A DNA stretch of 64,000 nucleotides, taken from Polyangium jinanense (GTDB taxonomy: Bacteria > Myxococcota > Polyangia > Polyangiales > Polyangiaceae). The stretch spans positions 107,203-171,202 of the forward strand of contig NZ_JAGTJJ010000023.1 in the NCBI RefSeq assembly GCF_028435365.1, given 5' to 3'. The notes under the pieces were generated by a model. It did no database searches, was not told the origin of the DNA, and saw nothing but the letters and a program-made list of their open reading frames with translations. Positions 10,395 to 19,502 of this stretch are shown piece after piece. Within the stretch, counting starts at the first letter, position 1; each line of letters begins with the position of its first letter. Position numbers and translations under genes: made by a program.

Positions 10395-10985
10395 CTACTC
10401 GATCCGTGTCACGATCCAGTAGCCGCGCGGCGTGTCGACGACCTCGCTCACCGCGCCCTTGGCCAGGCTGAAGAGAACATACTCCGGCGCGGGCTCCAAA
10501 ATTCCGCGCGGCAGCCGCCCCGCGTTCTCCATCGAGCCCTTGTCGCCCTTCGCCACCGCCGCCTTGAAGTCCGTCTTCGCCTCCTCGGCGAGCTGCTTGG
10601 CGAGCGTCAGCGCCTCCTCGCGCGGCCGCGCGTTCGGCAACGCGCCCTGCGCGCCCTTGTACTGCACGAGGATCACCCCGAACACGACCGACTTCGGCAC
10701 CTCACCCGCGAGGGGCGGCGGCGCCTCGCCCGTGAGCAGCAACGTCCCGCCCGCGTCGACCGGACCCGCCGGTTCCACCTCGCTGCCAGGCTCGCCGCTC
10801 GCGCCTGCATCCGAGGGCTCCGCGCCTCCGTCCGCCGCCGTCGCCGCGCCCGCGTCGCTCGGCGCGCCTGCATCGGCCGTCGCCGTCTCGGTGGACGGGC
10901 TTCCGCCGCGACCGCGCGGGACGACGACGAGCGCGATGGCCCCGAGGACCAACACGGCGAAGAGGAAGGCGGTCGCTTTCTGCAT
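10395..10985 (-). CDS. Membrane-anchored PpiC/parvulin-like peptidyl-prolyl isomerase, 196 aa
   Basis: One N-terminal hydrophobic segment (about residues 5-23, AFLFAVLVLGAIALVVV) followed by a ~65-residue low-complexity Ala/Gly/Asp/Glu-rich linker and a C-terminal domain from about residue 97. That domain keeps the parvulin landmarks: FGVILVQYKG (the HILV-type strand, first His replaced), REEALTLAKQLAEEA helix, a Gly-rich stretch, LPRGILEPAPEYVLFSLAKG, and the closing VSEVVDTPRGYWIVTRIE. Parvulins accelerate proline isomerisation of exported proteins; topology suggests an inner-membrane anchor with the domain in the periplasm. The replacement of the usual strand histidine means activity is not certain. 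First gene of a possible minus-strand group with the PHA-type gene; divergent from the zinc-ribbon gene, so 10986-11169 should hold two promoters, although none is clear. Confidence 0.72.
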   Translation of the reverse strand: MQKATAFLFAVLVLGAIALVVVPRGRGGSPSTETATADAGAPSDAGAATAADGGAEPSDAGASGEPGSEVEPAGPVDAGGTLLLTGEAPPPLAGEVPKSVVFGVILVQYKGAQGALPNARPREEALTLAKQLAEEAKTDFKAAVAKGDKGSMENAGRLPRGILEPAPEYVLFSLAKGAVSEVVDTPRGYWIVTRIE

Positions 10986-11169
10986 GGGGCGAGCGCGTTA
11001 GCATATTTCCCCGGCCCAGCGGAAGCGAGAGGCGCGAATCCACGCCGCTCGGCCGCCCGCTCGGCCCGCGCTCGCCGCCCTCCTCGTGTCGCAAAAGAGC
11101 CGCGAAGCCTCAAACCCTGGTAGAAGTGAGCAACGCGAACCATCGCGCGCCCCAGGGCCCCTCGAAGGC

Positions 11170-14100
11170 ATGAGCATGGTCAAGGTCGAGTGCGACTCCT
11201 GTAAGTCGCCGTACCAGGTGGAGGAACGACGGATCCCGGCGACGGGGCTCAAGATGCGCTGCTCGAAGTGCGGCACGAGCCTCTTGGTCCGCAAGCCCTC
11301 GGAGCCGGCGGAGGAGGAGATCGATCTCCCCTCGCCGGTCGCGCCGCGCGCGAAAGGTGGCTCCGAGCCGCTGCTCCCGCGCCCCGTGGCGGGCAAGGCG
11401 CCTGCCGCTCCGCTCGCGCCGAAGCCGCCCGTGCTCCCCGCCCAGCCGAAGCCGGCCGCGCCCGCAAAGCCCGCCGCGCCCGCAAAGCCTGTCGCGCCCG
11501 CAAAGCCTGTCGCGCCGGCGAAGCCCGTCGCGTCCGCGCCCGCGCCGAAGCCCGCCGAAGCCACGGAGCTCGATCTGTGGGGCGAAGGCGACGATCCGGG
11601 GTTCGGCGAGATCGATCTTCCCTCGCCCGCGAAGCCGACGGTGCGGCAGATGCCGGCGTCCTTGCCCGCGGCCGAAGAGGAAGAGCTCGTGGATCTGCCG
11701 GTGCCCGCGAAGCCCACGGTCCGGCAGATGCCCGCGGCGGCCGTGAACGAGTTCCCCCTCGATGAGGAAGAGGAGGAAGACGCCGCGCTCGCGGCGATCG
11801 AGCTGCCCCCCGGGATGCCCTCGACCAAGCCGACGGTCCGGCAGATGAAGGCCGTGGCGGCGACGACGTCGCTCGAAGTGGATCTGCCGTCGCCGTCGCC
11901 CTCGCCGACGCGCGCGGCCGCGTCCAAGCCGGGTCCTCCGAAACCGGAGGACAAACCGACCGCGCCCGCGCGTCCCGCGACGAAGGGGTTCGGCGAGATC
12001 GACCTGCCCTCGCCCGCGCGCCCCGCCGCGCCGAAGCCGCCGCCGAAGCCGGACGAAAAGCTCCCCGCGCCCGCGCGTCCCGTCGCGAAGAGCGCGCCCG
12101 AACCGGAGATCGATCTGCCGAGCCCGGCGCGCGCTGCGAAGAAGAGCACGCCCGAGCTCGATCTGCCGGCCCCCGCGCGCCCCGCGCCCGCGGCCAAGGG
12201 CTTCGGCGAGATCGACCTCCCCGCGCCGGCGAGGCCCGCCGCCGCGCGCCCCGCGCCGCCTGCGGCGAAGGGGTTCGGCGAGATCGATCTCCCCGCGCCG
12301 GCGCGGGCTCCCGCGAAGAACGAGCCCCCCGATCTCCCCGCGCCGGCCCCGCCCGGCCCGAAGCACCGCTCCTCGGGCGCGATGACGGCGCTGCGCGGAA
12401 AACCCTTGAGCAGCTTCGACCTGCCCGCCGTTACCGCCGACACCGACCTCGGCAATTTCGGCGAGATCGATCTCCCGGCGCCCGATCTCGGCGGCTTCGG
12501 CGAGCTCGACCTGCCCGCGCCCGAAGGCCCGTCGTTCGGCGACCTCGAGCTCCCGCTGCCGCCGACCGCGGGCTCCGCGACACGGAACGACGTGACCCGC
12601 AGGATGGATCCTGGCGCGACCGTCCCGTCCAGCGCGATCGCGGCCTTTGATCCGGGCGACCTCGGCGAGCTCGAGTTTCCCCTCGCGAGTGACCCTCCGC
12701 CTGCGCCCGCCGCCGCGCCCGCCGCGCCTCCGCGCGCCGCTCAGCCCTCGACGCCCAGCTTCGAGCTCGACGACGCGGCCTTCGACGCCGCGTTCGCCGA
12801 TCCCCCGCCGAACAGGACCGCTGCCGCGCCCAAGACCACGCCGCATCCGCCGAACAGCACGCGTGCCGCGGCCCCTGTCTCCAAGCCGGGCGAGGAGTTT
12901 TCCCTCGAGCCGGCCATCGACCTCGCGGTGAGCGCGCCGATCAGCACGGGCGCGCCGACCCAGCGCGCCGAGGTCGACCTCGGCGCCGCGCCCGAGCCGC
13001 CTCCGGACGACAGCGCGGGCATCGGCGACGAGGTCGACCTTGCGCCGGGCGAGTCCGACGGGGCTGATGCGCCGCTCGCCAAGCGCGACAAACCTCCGAA
13101 GAGCGTCGCGAGACCCGCGAGTGAAACGCGTCCCCGCGGCCGTGGCCGCGTCTATGGCATCGGCGCGGCCGTCCTCATCGCGATCGGCGGCGGCGCGCTC
13201 GCGCTCCTGCCCGACATCGGCCCGTTCGGCGTGCACGCCGTGAGTGATCTCGTGAATGCCTCCGCGCACGCCGAGGCGCTCACCGGCCTCGAAAAGAACA
13301 CGCAGGCCACGCTCGACGAGGACACCGCCGCGGCCGCCGCGCGCGGGCTGGACGCCGCCAAGGCCGCGCAGGTCTCGCGCCCGCGCCACCGCGCGACGGC
13401 TGCGTACGCCGCGTACGTCGCCTTCGCGCGTAGCCTCCGCCATGGCCGCCGTGGCGACGACGAGACCCTCGGCAAGCAGCTCCTCGGACAGACCGAGAGC
13501 CCGAGCCGCGAGCGCACCCTCGCGGTTGCCGCAGAGCACGCGCTCGCGGGCCGCCTTGAACCAGCCCGTCGCCTCGCCAAGGACGCGCTCGACGCCAATA
13601 CGAACGACATCGACGCCGCGGTTCTGATCGGCGAGATCGAGCTCGCCTCCGGCGCCGCCGCCGACGCGCTCGTCGCGTGGAAACGCGCCGTCTCCCTTCA
13701 CAAGGGCGCCCGCTCCCTTTATGGCCTCGCCCGCGCCGAGCTCGCCAAGGGCGACGCCGCGAGCGCCGAAAAGACTGCCCGCGCCGCGCTCGAAGCCTCC
13801 CCCAAGCACGCCGGCGCGCGCACCTTGCTCGCCTCGATCCTCGGCCGCGACCCTGCCAAAGAAACCGAGGCCCTCGATCTCCTCGGCAAGGTCACCGCCG
13901 ACGGCGACATTCGCGCCTCTGCCAGCGAACGCGAGCTCGTCGAGGCCTACATCGAAATCGGCCGCATTCACCTCGGTCGCTCCCGCATCACCGCGGCCGA
14001 GCAGGCCTTTGCTGCGGCGCTCAAGATCGACCCGCGCAGCGCGGCCGCGCTCATCGGCGACGGCGAGCTCTTTTATCGATCGAGCCGCTTCTCCCAGGCG

Positions 14101-15585
14101 CTCCTCCGCTTCGAGGAGGCCATGCGCGTCGACGAGACCAGCCTTCCGGCCCGCATCGGCGCCACGAAAACCCTCCTCGCGCTCGAACGCCTCAAGGACG
14201 GAAAGGCCCTCGCCGAAAAACTCCGCGCCGACAAACCCGACGCCGCCGCCTCCGCCTACTGGCTCGGCCGCGTCGAGGATGCGCTTGGCAACAAGAAAGA
14301 AGCCGAGGCCCTTTACGCCCAGGCCATCAAGCTCGGCGGCGTGCAGACCGAGGCCGTCGAGGCCTACGTCGCGCTCGCCTCGCTCCTCTCGGCGGCCGGC
14401 CGCAATGACGAGGCGCAGGCCAAGCTTGGCGAGGCCAGCACCAAGTTCCCCGATCTCCCGGCGCTCCACCGCGCCAAGGGCGAGGTCTTCTCGCAGGCGG
14501 GCCGTTATTCCGAGGCGCGCACCGAATTCGAGGCTGCGCTCGCCAAGGAGGACGACCTCGGCACGCGCTTCCGCCTCGGCGTCACGCTCCGCCGCATGGG
14601 CTCGTTCGAGGAATCGCAGAAGGTCTTCGACCAGATCGCGACCATCGACAAGGAATTCCCGGGCCTCTCGCTCGAGCGCGGCCTTCTTTACGAGGAGACG
14701 GGCCAGAGCGAGCGCGCGCTCGAGATGTATGCGGCGGCGCTGGAGAAGGCGCCGACGGACATCGACCTCAAAATGCGCGTCGGCTCGGCGCAGGTCATGG
14801 CGGGCCATGCGGCGCAAGCCGAGCCGATTTTGCGTGAGGTCTTGAAGGAGCGCGGAAGCTCCTCGGACGCGAACCATTTCCTCGGCCGCGCGCTCCTCTT
14901 GAAGGGTGGCTCGACGGCGGCGGGGGATGCGATCCGCTTCCTCGAGCGGGCCACGGAGATCGACGGCAATCGCGCTGAATATTACCTGTACGTCGGCTGG
15001 GCGGCGAACGTCCTCGGCCAGTTCCCGAAGGCCGAGGCGGCCTTGAAGCGCGCGCTCGAGCTCGACCGCGAGCTCGCGGACGCCTACTGGCAACGCGGCG
15101 TCTTGCTCCACAAGCAAGGCCGCACGCTCGATGCCCTCGCGGACCTCGAGATTGCCTTGCAAAAGCGCCCCTCCCGGCACGAGGCGCACGCCACGATGGC
15201 GCTCTGTTATCAGGAGCTCGGCCGCTGGCCGGAGGCGCAGACGGCGTGGCAAAAGGCGATCGCCGGCAATGGCTCGGTCGCCGAGTGGCATTATCGGCTC
15301 GGGAAGATCTTCGAATCGAACGGGAACAAGCACGCGGCGACGCCGGAGCTCGACAAGGCCGTGGAGCTGCTCCTGCAGAAGGGCGGACCGGCGGAGAGCT
15401 GGCACGCCGACGCGTATTTCCTCCACGGCGAGGCGATGCGCGCGACGGGGCAAAAGGACAAGGCCGTGAAGAGCTTCCTCCGATTCAAGGACGTGGCGGC
15501 GATGGATAATGCGTACCGCACCGACGTGGAGCGGGCGCTCGTGTCGCTGGGGCAGGGGGGAACGCCCCCTCACCCCAATCCTTGA
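11170..15585 (+). CDS. MJ0042 zinc-ribbon / DLP-motif linker / TM / TPR protein, 1471 aa
   Basis: Four-part bitopic protein. Residues 4-38 form an MJ0042-type zinc ribbon with CxxC pairs at 8/11 and 31/34. Residues ~40-640 are a Pro/Ala/Lys-rich disordered linker holding about fifteen copies of a short acidic motif of the form G-E-[IL]-D-L-P-x-P (often preceded by GF) and three copies of PTVRQM. A hydrophobic helix at about 659-680 (GIGAAVLIAIGGGALALL) is the likely membrane segment. The remaining ~780 residues are regular TPRs (for example AEAALKRALELDRELADAYW). Inferred topology: zinc ribbon and linker in the cytoplasm, TPRs in the periplasm. An N-terminal zinc ribbon on a long linker before one TM recalls GltJ/AgmX of the Myxococcus motility machine, but the GYF and TonB domains are absent. 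The ATG at 11170 is chosen because it starts the domain; the frame is open further upstream. Confidence 0.82.
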   Translation: MSMVKVECDSCKSPYQVEERRIPATGLKMRCSKCGTSLLVRKPSEPAEEEIDLPSPVAPRAKGGSEPLLPRPVAGKAPAAPLAPKPPVLPAQPKPAAPAKPAAPAKPVAPAKPVAPAKPVASAPAPKPAEATELDLWGEGDDPGFGEIDLPSPAKPTVRQMPASLPAAEEEELVDLPVPAKPTVRQMPAAAVNEFPLDEEEEEDAALAAIELPPGMPSTKPTVRQMKAVAATTSLEVDLPSPSPSPTRAAASKPGPPKPEDKPTAPARPATKGFGEIDLPSPARPAAPKPPPKPDEKLPAPARPVAKSAPEPEIDLPSPARAAKKSTPELDLPAPARPAPAAKGFGEIDLPAPARPAAARPAPPAAKGFGEIDLPAPARAPAKNEPPDLPAPAPPGPKHRSSGAMTALRGKPLSSFDLPAVTADTDLGNFGEIDLPAPDLGGFGELDLPAPEGPSFGDLELPLPPTAGSATRNDVTRRMDPGATVPSSAIAAFDPGDLGELEFPLASDPPPAPAAAPAAPPRAAQPSTPSFELDDAAFDAAFADPPPNRTAAAPKTTPHPPNSTRAAAPVSKPGEEFSLEPAIDLAVSAPISTGAPTQRAEVDLGAAPEPPPDDSAGIGDEVDLAPGESDGADAPLAKRDKPPKSVARPASETRPRGRGRVYGIGAAVLIAIGGGALALLPDIGPFGVHAVSDLVNASAHAEALTGLEKNTQATLDEDTAAAAARGLDAAKAAQVSRPRHRATAAYAAYVAFARSLRHGRRGDDETLGKQLLGQTESPSRERTLAVAAEHALAGRLEPARRLAKDALDANTNDIDAAVLIGEIELASGAAADALVAWKRAVSLHKGARSLYGLARAELAKGDAASAEKTARAALEASPKHAGARTLLASILGRDPAKETEALDLLGKVTADGDIRASASERELVEAYIEIGRIHLGRSRITAAEQAFAAALKIDPRSAAALIGDGELFYRSSRFSQALLRFEEAMRVDETSLPARIGATKTLLALERLKDGKALAEKLRADKPDAAASAYWLGRVEDALGNKKEAEALYAQAIKLGGVQTEAVEAYVALASLLSAAGRNDEAQAKLGEASTKFPDLPALHRAKGEVFSQAGRYSEARTEFEAALAKEDDLGTRFRLGVTLRRMGSFEESQKVFDQIATIDKEFPGLSLERGLLYEETGQSERALEMYAAALEKAPTDIDLKMRVGSAQVMAGHAAQAEPILREVLKERGSSSDANHFLGRALLLKGGSTAAGDAIRFLERATEIDGNRAEYYLYVGWAANVLGQFPKAEAALKRALELDRELADAYWQRGVLLHKQGRTLDALADLEIALQKRPSRHEAHATMALCYQELGRWPEAQTAWQKAIAGNGSVAEWHYRLGKIFESNGNKHAATPELDKAVELLLQKGGPAESWHADAYFLHGEAMRATGQKDKAVKSFLRFKDVAAMDNAYRTDVERALVSLGQGGTPPHPNP

Positions 15586-15645
15586 CCCGCATTTCCTTCC
15601 TCGCCGAACCAGACCCCAGAAAGCACTTCCTTCCATCCGCTGGCA

Positions 15646-15667
15646 CGTGGTACAGGGCCCTACCACG
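15646..15667. promoter_or_regulatory. Inverted repeat upstream of the MYXO-CTERM-like gene
   Basis: Perfect 7-base arms CGTGGTA (15646-15652) and TACCACG (15661-15667) separated by 8 bases containing GGGCCC. It lies about 38 bases before the start codon at 15705, where a dimeric regulator would be expected to bind, or where a short hairpin could form. No matching regulator is visible in the window. Confidence 0.35.
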
Positions 15668-15704
15668 ATTGGGCAGTGTGTCCTGCTACAGTGGATGAGG
15701 GGTT

Positions 15705-18700
15705 ATGTCTGGACTCGTATCTTCGTGTCCGAGAAAGGGAGCCGCGTCCGGTGTCGCGGCTCGTGATCGTATTCGGCGCGGCATCGGGGCCGCGTTCGTC
15801 GTCTGGCTCGTCGCGCTCCTCGCGTCGTGCTCCGCCCGCGATGCGGAGCCCTCGATGGGCGAGACCGCGCCTCCGGAGCCGGCGCCTGCGCGCGCGCCGG
15901 GGAAACGCACGCAGACGTCCGCTCCGTTTGATCTCGACGGGGTCATGCGGCAGGTCCATTTCGCCTTCCGGAAGGACGGCGAACGCTGGACGGGCGGGCA
16001 CAGCACCTACGAGGTGCGCGCCTCGACCTCGGCCTTTTCGGTTCGGCCTGCGTCCGTAGCGGCGCAGGGCGCGGAGGCCACGTTCGAAACCGTCTCGATG
16101 ACCCGCGGCGCGGCCCGCAACCTTCGTGGCGTCGAAGGGCGCGTCGAGCAGGATGGCCACCTCGCCATCGCGCGGGGCGACGTCACCGAGCACCTGCGGA
16201 ACGACGACGAGGGCGTCGAGCAGAGCTTCTCGTTCGAGGCGCAGCCGAAGGGCCGCGGCGATCTCGAAATCCGCGTCCGGGTCACGGGCCAGGCCTACGC
16301 GGGCGAGACCGCGGCGGGGCACCATTTCGTCGATCCGGCGACGGGCCTCGGGCTTCGGTATGGCCTGGCGACGTGGATCGACGGGCGCGGGGAACGGACG
16401 GCGGTCCCGGTGCGGTATGCCAAGGCCGGGGGCGAGCTCGTCTTGACCGTGCCCGCGGCCGTCGTGGAGGGCTCCGCTTACCCTGCGGTGCTCGACCCGA
16501 CGATTGGCCCGGAGTTTGGCCTGGATGCCCCCATTTATTTCCCGGTGTCCGCAGCGCAGACGTACCCGCAGGTCGCCTTCGACGGGACGAACTTTCTCGT
16601 TACCTGGCTCGACGCGCGGCAGATCAACAAAGTCGGCCTGCAAACGGTCGTGGGCGTCCGCGTCACGCCCGCGGGCGTGATCCTCGACCCGGGGGGCTTC
16701 GAGATCGGAAACGCGGTACACTCCAACGGCCCAACCAAGGGGCCGGCCGTGGCCTTCACCGGCACCCATTACCTCGTGGTATGGGCGGGGGGCAGCGCCG
16801 AGGGCGGCGTCGTGGTAGGCGCGCGCGTCACGCCGGACGGCGCCGTGCTGGACCCGAAGAAATTGGGAAGCCAGACCGCCGGGGTAAGCGCGATCGACGT
16901 GGCCGCCGCGGGCGCGAATTCCCTTGTCGTCTGGGCGGCCGACGGGAAGGTGCAAGCTGTGCGCGTCGACGCGACGGGCGCGGCCGTCGGCAGTCAATTC
17001 CCCGTCCTCGCGAGCACGGCCAAGATCGAGTCCAACCCCGTGGTGGGGTCGAATGGAACCGACTTCCTCGTCGCGTGGGAAGACACGCGAAACAACGCCA
17101 TCGCGGACATCTACGGCGCGCGCGTGACAGCGGCCGGGGCCGTGCTCGATCCCACTGGCTTTGCCATCTCGCTCGGGGCGCAGACCCAGCTCCTCCCCTC
17201 CGTCGCCTCCAATGGAACGGACTACTTCGTCGCCTGGGAAGACGGCAGGTGGGGAAACAAAGACATCTACGGCGCGCGGGTCTCGTCGTCCGGGGCCTTG
17301 CTCGATCCGATCGGCATGCAGGTTTCCAAGAACGCGGGAACGCAGACGTCCCCCGCTGTCGCGTTCGACGGCAGCGGGTACGTCGTCGTCTGGAACGACA
17401 ATCGCACGGGCGACTCCGACATCTGGCAGGGGCGGGTCTCGGTCGCCGGCGCTGCGCTCGATGGGACCGGGACCGCGGTCGCCGTCGCCACGAACCAGCA
17501 ATCCCGGCCGAGCGTCGCGTGCGCGGGCGGCGCTTGTTTCGCTGCCTGGGAAGACCTGCGCGCCGGCGGCAATGCGGCCGCCTATGGTGCGCGCTTCACG
17601 GGGAGCACGGTCGACGATGCGGGCGGCCTGATGCTCCTCTCGGCCGCCAACCAGCAGGACGCGCCCTCCCTCGCCTACGACGGCACGAACTACCTGGTCG
17701 TCTGGCAGGACCTGCGCAACAACACGAACCTCGACATCTATGGCGCGCGGGTCTCGCCGGCCGGCGACGTGCTCGATCCCTCGGGCATCCAGGTGTCGGC
17801 CGCGACCGGCGATCAATCCTCCCCGAAGGTCGTTTGGGGCGGCAGCCAGTACATGATCGTCTGGGAAGACAAGCGCTCGGGGACCTATTACGACCTCTAC
17901 GCCGCGCGCATGACCGCGGCCGGCGTCATCACCGATCCCAGCGGGATCCCCCTCGTCGCCGTCGCCAACCGGCACGAACAAGCCCCGCAGCTCGCGTTTG
18001 ACGGCACGAATTACCTCGTCACCTGGCAGGACAATCGTTCGAGCGCCTCCTCCTTCAGCGTCTACGGCGCCCTGCTGACCCAGGCCGGCACGCTGCTCCA
18101 GCCGACCGGCTTCCAGATCGGATCGCTCGGCGTGGCCGGTTTCTCTCACGCCATGGCGTTCGGCGGGGGCCAATACTTCGTGGCATGGTATACTCCGGGT
18201 ATCTTGGGCGGCGTGGGGGGCTTCCGAGGGGGGCGCGTCACGACCGCCGGGGCGCTCCTGGACAACACGGCGATCGTCATTCGTAACACCACGACCAACG
18301 GCCCCGTTGCGACGGCGTACGACGGGCTGAACTTCACCGTCGCGTACACCAGCACTCGCGTCTTTCTGGCCCGCGTGACGGGCGCCGGGGTCCTCATCGA
18401 CACCCTCGACGTCGAGCTGACCCCCTCCAATATCTACAGCAGCCATCCCGCCATCGCCTTCGACGGGACCGATTGCCTCATCGTCTGGCGTGACGGGAGG
18501 CACGGCGCCAATGGAGCCATCTATGGGAGCTGGGTGACCGAGGCCGGCGACGTCCTCACCCCCGGCGGCCAGCCCTTCGCGGGCAATGGCTCCATGTTCC
18601 ACGGTCGCCCGGCGCTCGCGAGCGACGGCGCGGGCCACCTGCTCCTCGCTTATACGAAGGGCGATACCGCGCCTCCCTTCGGAAGCAACCGCATCCGCGC

Positions 18701-19412
18701 CCGTCTCCTCACGACCTCCCAGCCCCTCGGCGCCGCCTGCTCCGCATCGACCGATTGCGCGAGCGGCTTCTGCGCCGACGGCGTCTGCTGCAACACGAGC
18801 TGCGGCGACTCGGCGCCCGATTGCCAGGCTTGCGCGGCCGCGCTCGGCGCATCGGCCGACGGCACCTGCACCCCGCTCACGGGCGCGACCTGCGACGACG
18901 ACAATGCCTGCACGCAAAGCGACACCTGCAATGCGGGCGCGTGCGTCGGAGCCGATCCGGTCGTCTGCACGGCCCAGGACGAATGCCACGATCCCGGCAC
19001 CTGTGATCCGGCGACGGGCACCTGCGACGACCCGGCGAAGGCGGACGGCGAATCCTGCGCGGGTGGCACCTGCATGGGCGGGGTTTGCCAGAGCAGCGGA
19101 GCCGGCACGGGCGGGAGTGGCGGCAATGGTGGGAGCGGCGGCAATGGTGGAAGCGGCGGGAGCGGCGGAAGCGGCGGAAGCAGTGAATCCAGCTCCTCGG
19201 GCACGGGCGTGACCACGACCGGCGCGGGCGGTGGAGACGACCTGGCCCCGGGCGGCGGAGCCGACCAGGCCAAGGGCTCGGCCGTATCCGTCGGCTGCCA
19301 GGCCGCGAATGCGCCTGCGACGGGCGCTCCGATCGCCGCGCTGATGCTCGCCGCCGGGCTCCTCGCTCGTCGACGCGTCACCTCGCGCCGCCGCGCTGCC
19401 TCTCTCGCCTGA
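15705..19412 (+). CDS. Beta-repeat surface protein with N-terminal lipobox and MYXO-CTERM-like tail, 1235 aa
   Basis: Predicted exported surface protein. The N-terminus has basic residues, a hydrophobic core and a lipobox-like LASC ending at Cys42. Residues ~270-1000 carry roughly a dozen repeats with the core DGTNYLVVWQDxR followed by DIYGARV and LDPxG, typical of beta-propeller or WD-like folds in myxobacterial secreted proteins. A Cys-rich block follows (SGFCADGVCCN, then CxxDNAC and similar), the same repeat type as in the 2092-aa protein at 53022. Next come a Gly/Ser linker (GGSGGNGGSGG) and a C-terminal tail with one Cys, ATGAP, a hydrophobic helix and an Arg cluster, resembling the MYXO-CTERM sorting signal processed by myxosortase. 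ATG at 15705 has GAGGGG just upstream. Two potential anchors in one protein is unusual. Ligand or substrate unknown. Confidence 0.8.
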   Translation: MSGLVSSCPRKGAASGVAARDRIRRGIGAAFVVWLVALLASCSARDAEPSMGETAPPEPAPARAPGKRTQTSAPFDLDGVMRQVHFAFRKDGERWTGGHSTYEVRASTSAFSVRPASVAAQGAEATFETVSMTRGAARNLRGVEGRVEQDGHLAIARGDVTEHLRNDDEGVEQSFSFEAQPKGRGDLEIRVRVTGQAYAGETAAGHHFVDPATGLGLRYGLATWIDGRGERTAVPVRYAKAGGELVLTVPAAVVEGSAYPAVLDPTIGPEFGLDAPIYFPVSAAQTYPQVAFDGTNFLVTWLDARQINKVGLQTVVGVRVTPAGVILDPGGFEIGNAVHSNGPTKGPAVAFTGTHYLVVWAGGSAEGGVVVGARVTPDGAVLDPKKLGSQTAGVSAIDVAAAGANSLVVWAADGKVQAVRVDATGAAVGSQFPVLASTAKIESNPVVGSNGTDFLVAWEDTRNNAIADIYGARVTAAGAVLDPTGFAISLGAQTQLLPSVASNGTDYFVAWEDGRWGNKDIYGARVSSSGALLDPIGMQVSKNAGTQTSPAVAFDGSGYVVVWNDNRTGDSDIWQGRVSVAGAALDGTGTAVAVATNQQSRPSVACAGGACFAAWEDLRAGGNAAAYGARFTGSTVDDAGGLMLLSAANQQDAPSLAYDGTNYLVVWQDLRNNTNLDIYGARVSPAGDVLDPSGIQVSAATGDQSSPKVVWGGSQYMIVWEDKRSGTYYDLYAARMTAAGVITDPSGIPLVAVANRHEQAPQLAFDGTNYLVTWQDNRSSASSFSVYGALLTQAGTLLQPTGFQIGSLGVAGFSHAMAFGGGQYFVAWYTPGILGGVGGFRGGRVTTAGALLDNTAIVIRNTTTNGPVATAYDGLNFTVAYTSTRVFLARVTGAGVLIDTLDVELTPSNIYSSHPAIAFDGTDCLIVWRDGRHGANGAIYGSWVTEAGDVLTPGGQPFAGNGSMFHGRPALASDGAGHLLLAYTKGDTAPPFGSNRIRARLLTTSQPLGAACSASTDCASGFCADGVCCNTSCGDSAPDCQACAAALGASADGTCTPLTGATCDDDNACTQSDTCNAGACVGADPVVCTAQDECHDPGTCDPATGTCDDPAKADGESCAGGTCMGGVCQSSGAGTGGSGGNGGSGGNGGSGGSGGSGGSSESSSSGTGVTTTGAGGGDDLAPGGGADQAKGSAVSVGCQAANAPATGAPIAALMLAAGLLARRRVTSRRRAASLA

Positions 19413-19502
19413 TTCGCTCCCCCCTCATTCTTGTGCGCTCGATTTGCCATCCCGTAACCTGGGTCGCCACGGGACTCCTGCGGCCTGTAGGGAGGGCTTG
19501 TC

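Noticed and set aside
15641..15662. TGGCACG considered as a sigma-54 -24 element
   Set aside because: No GC dinucleotide at the right -12 distance.
11110..15666. 1518-codon minus-strand frame
   Set aside because: Antisense of the zinc-ribbon/TPR gene, composed mostly of Arg/Gly/Glu.
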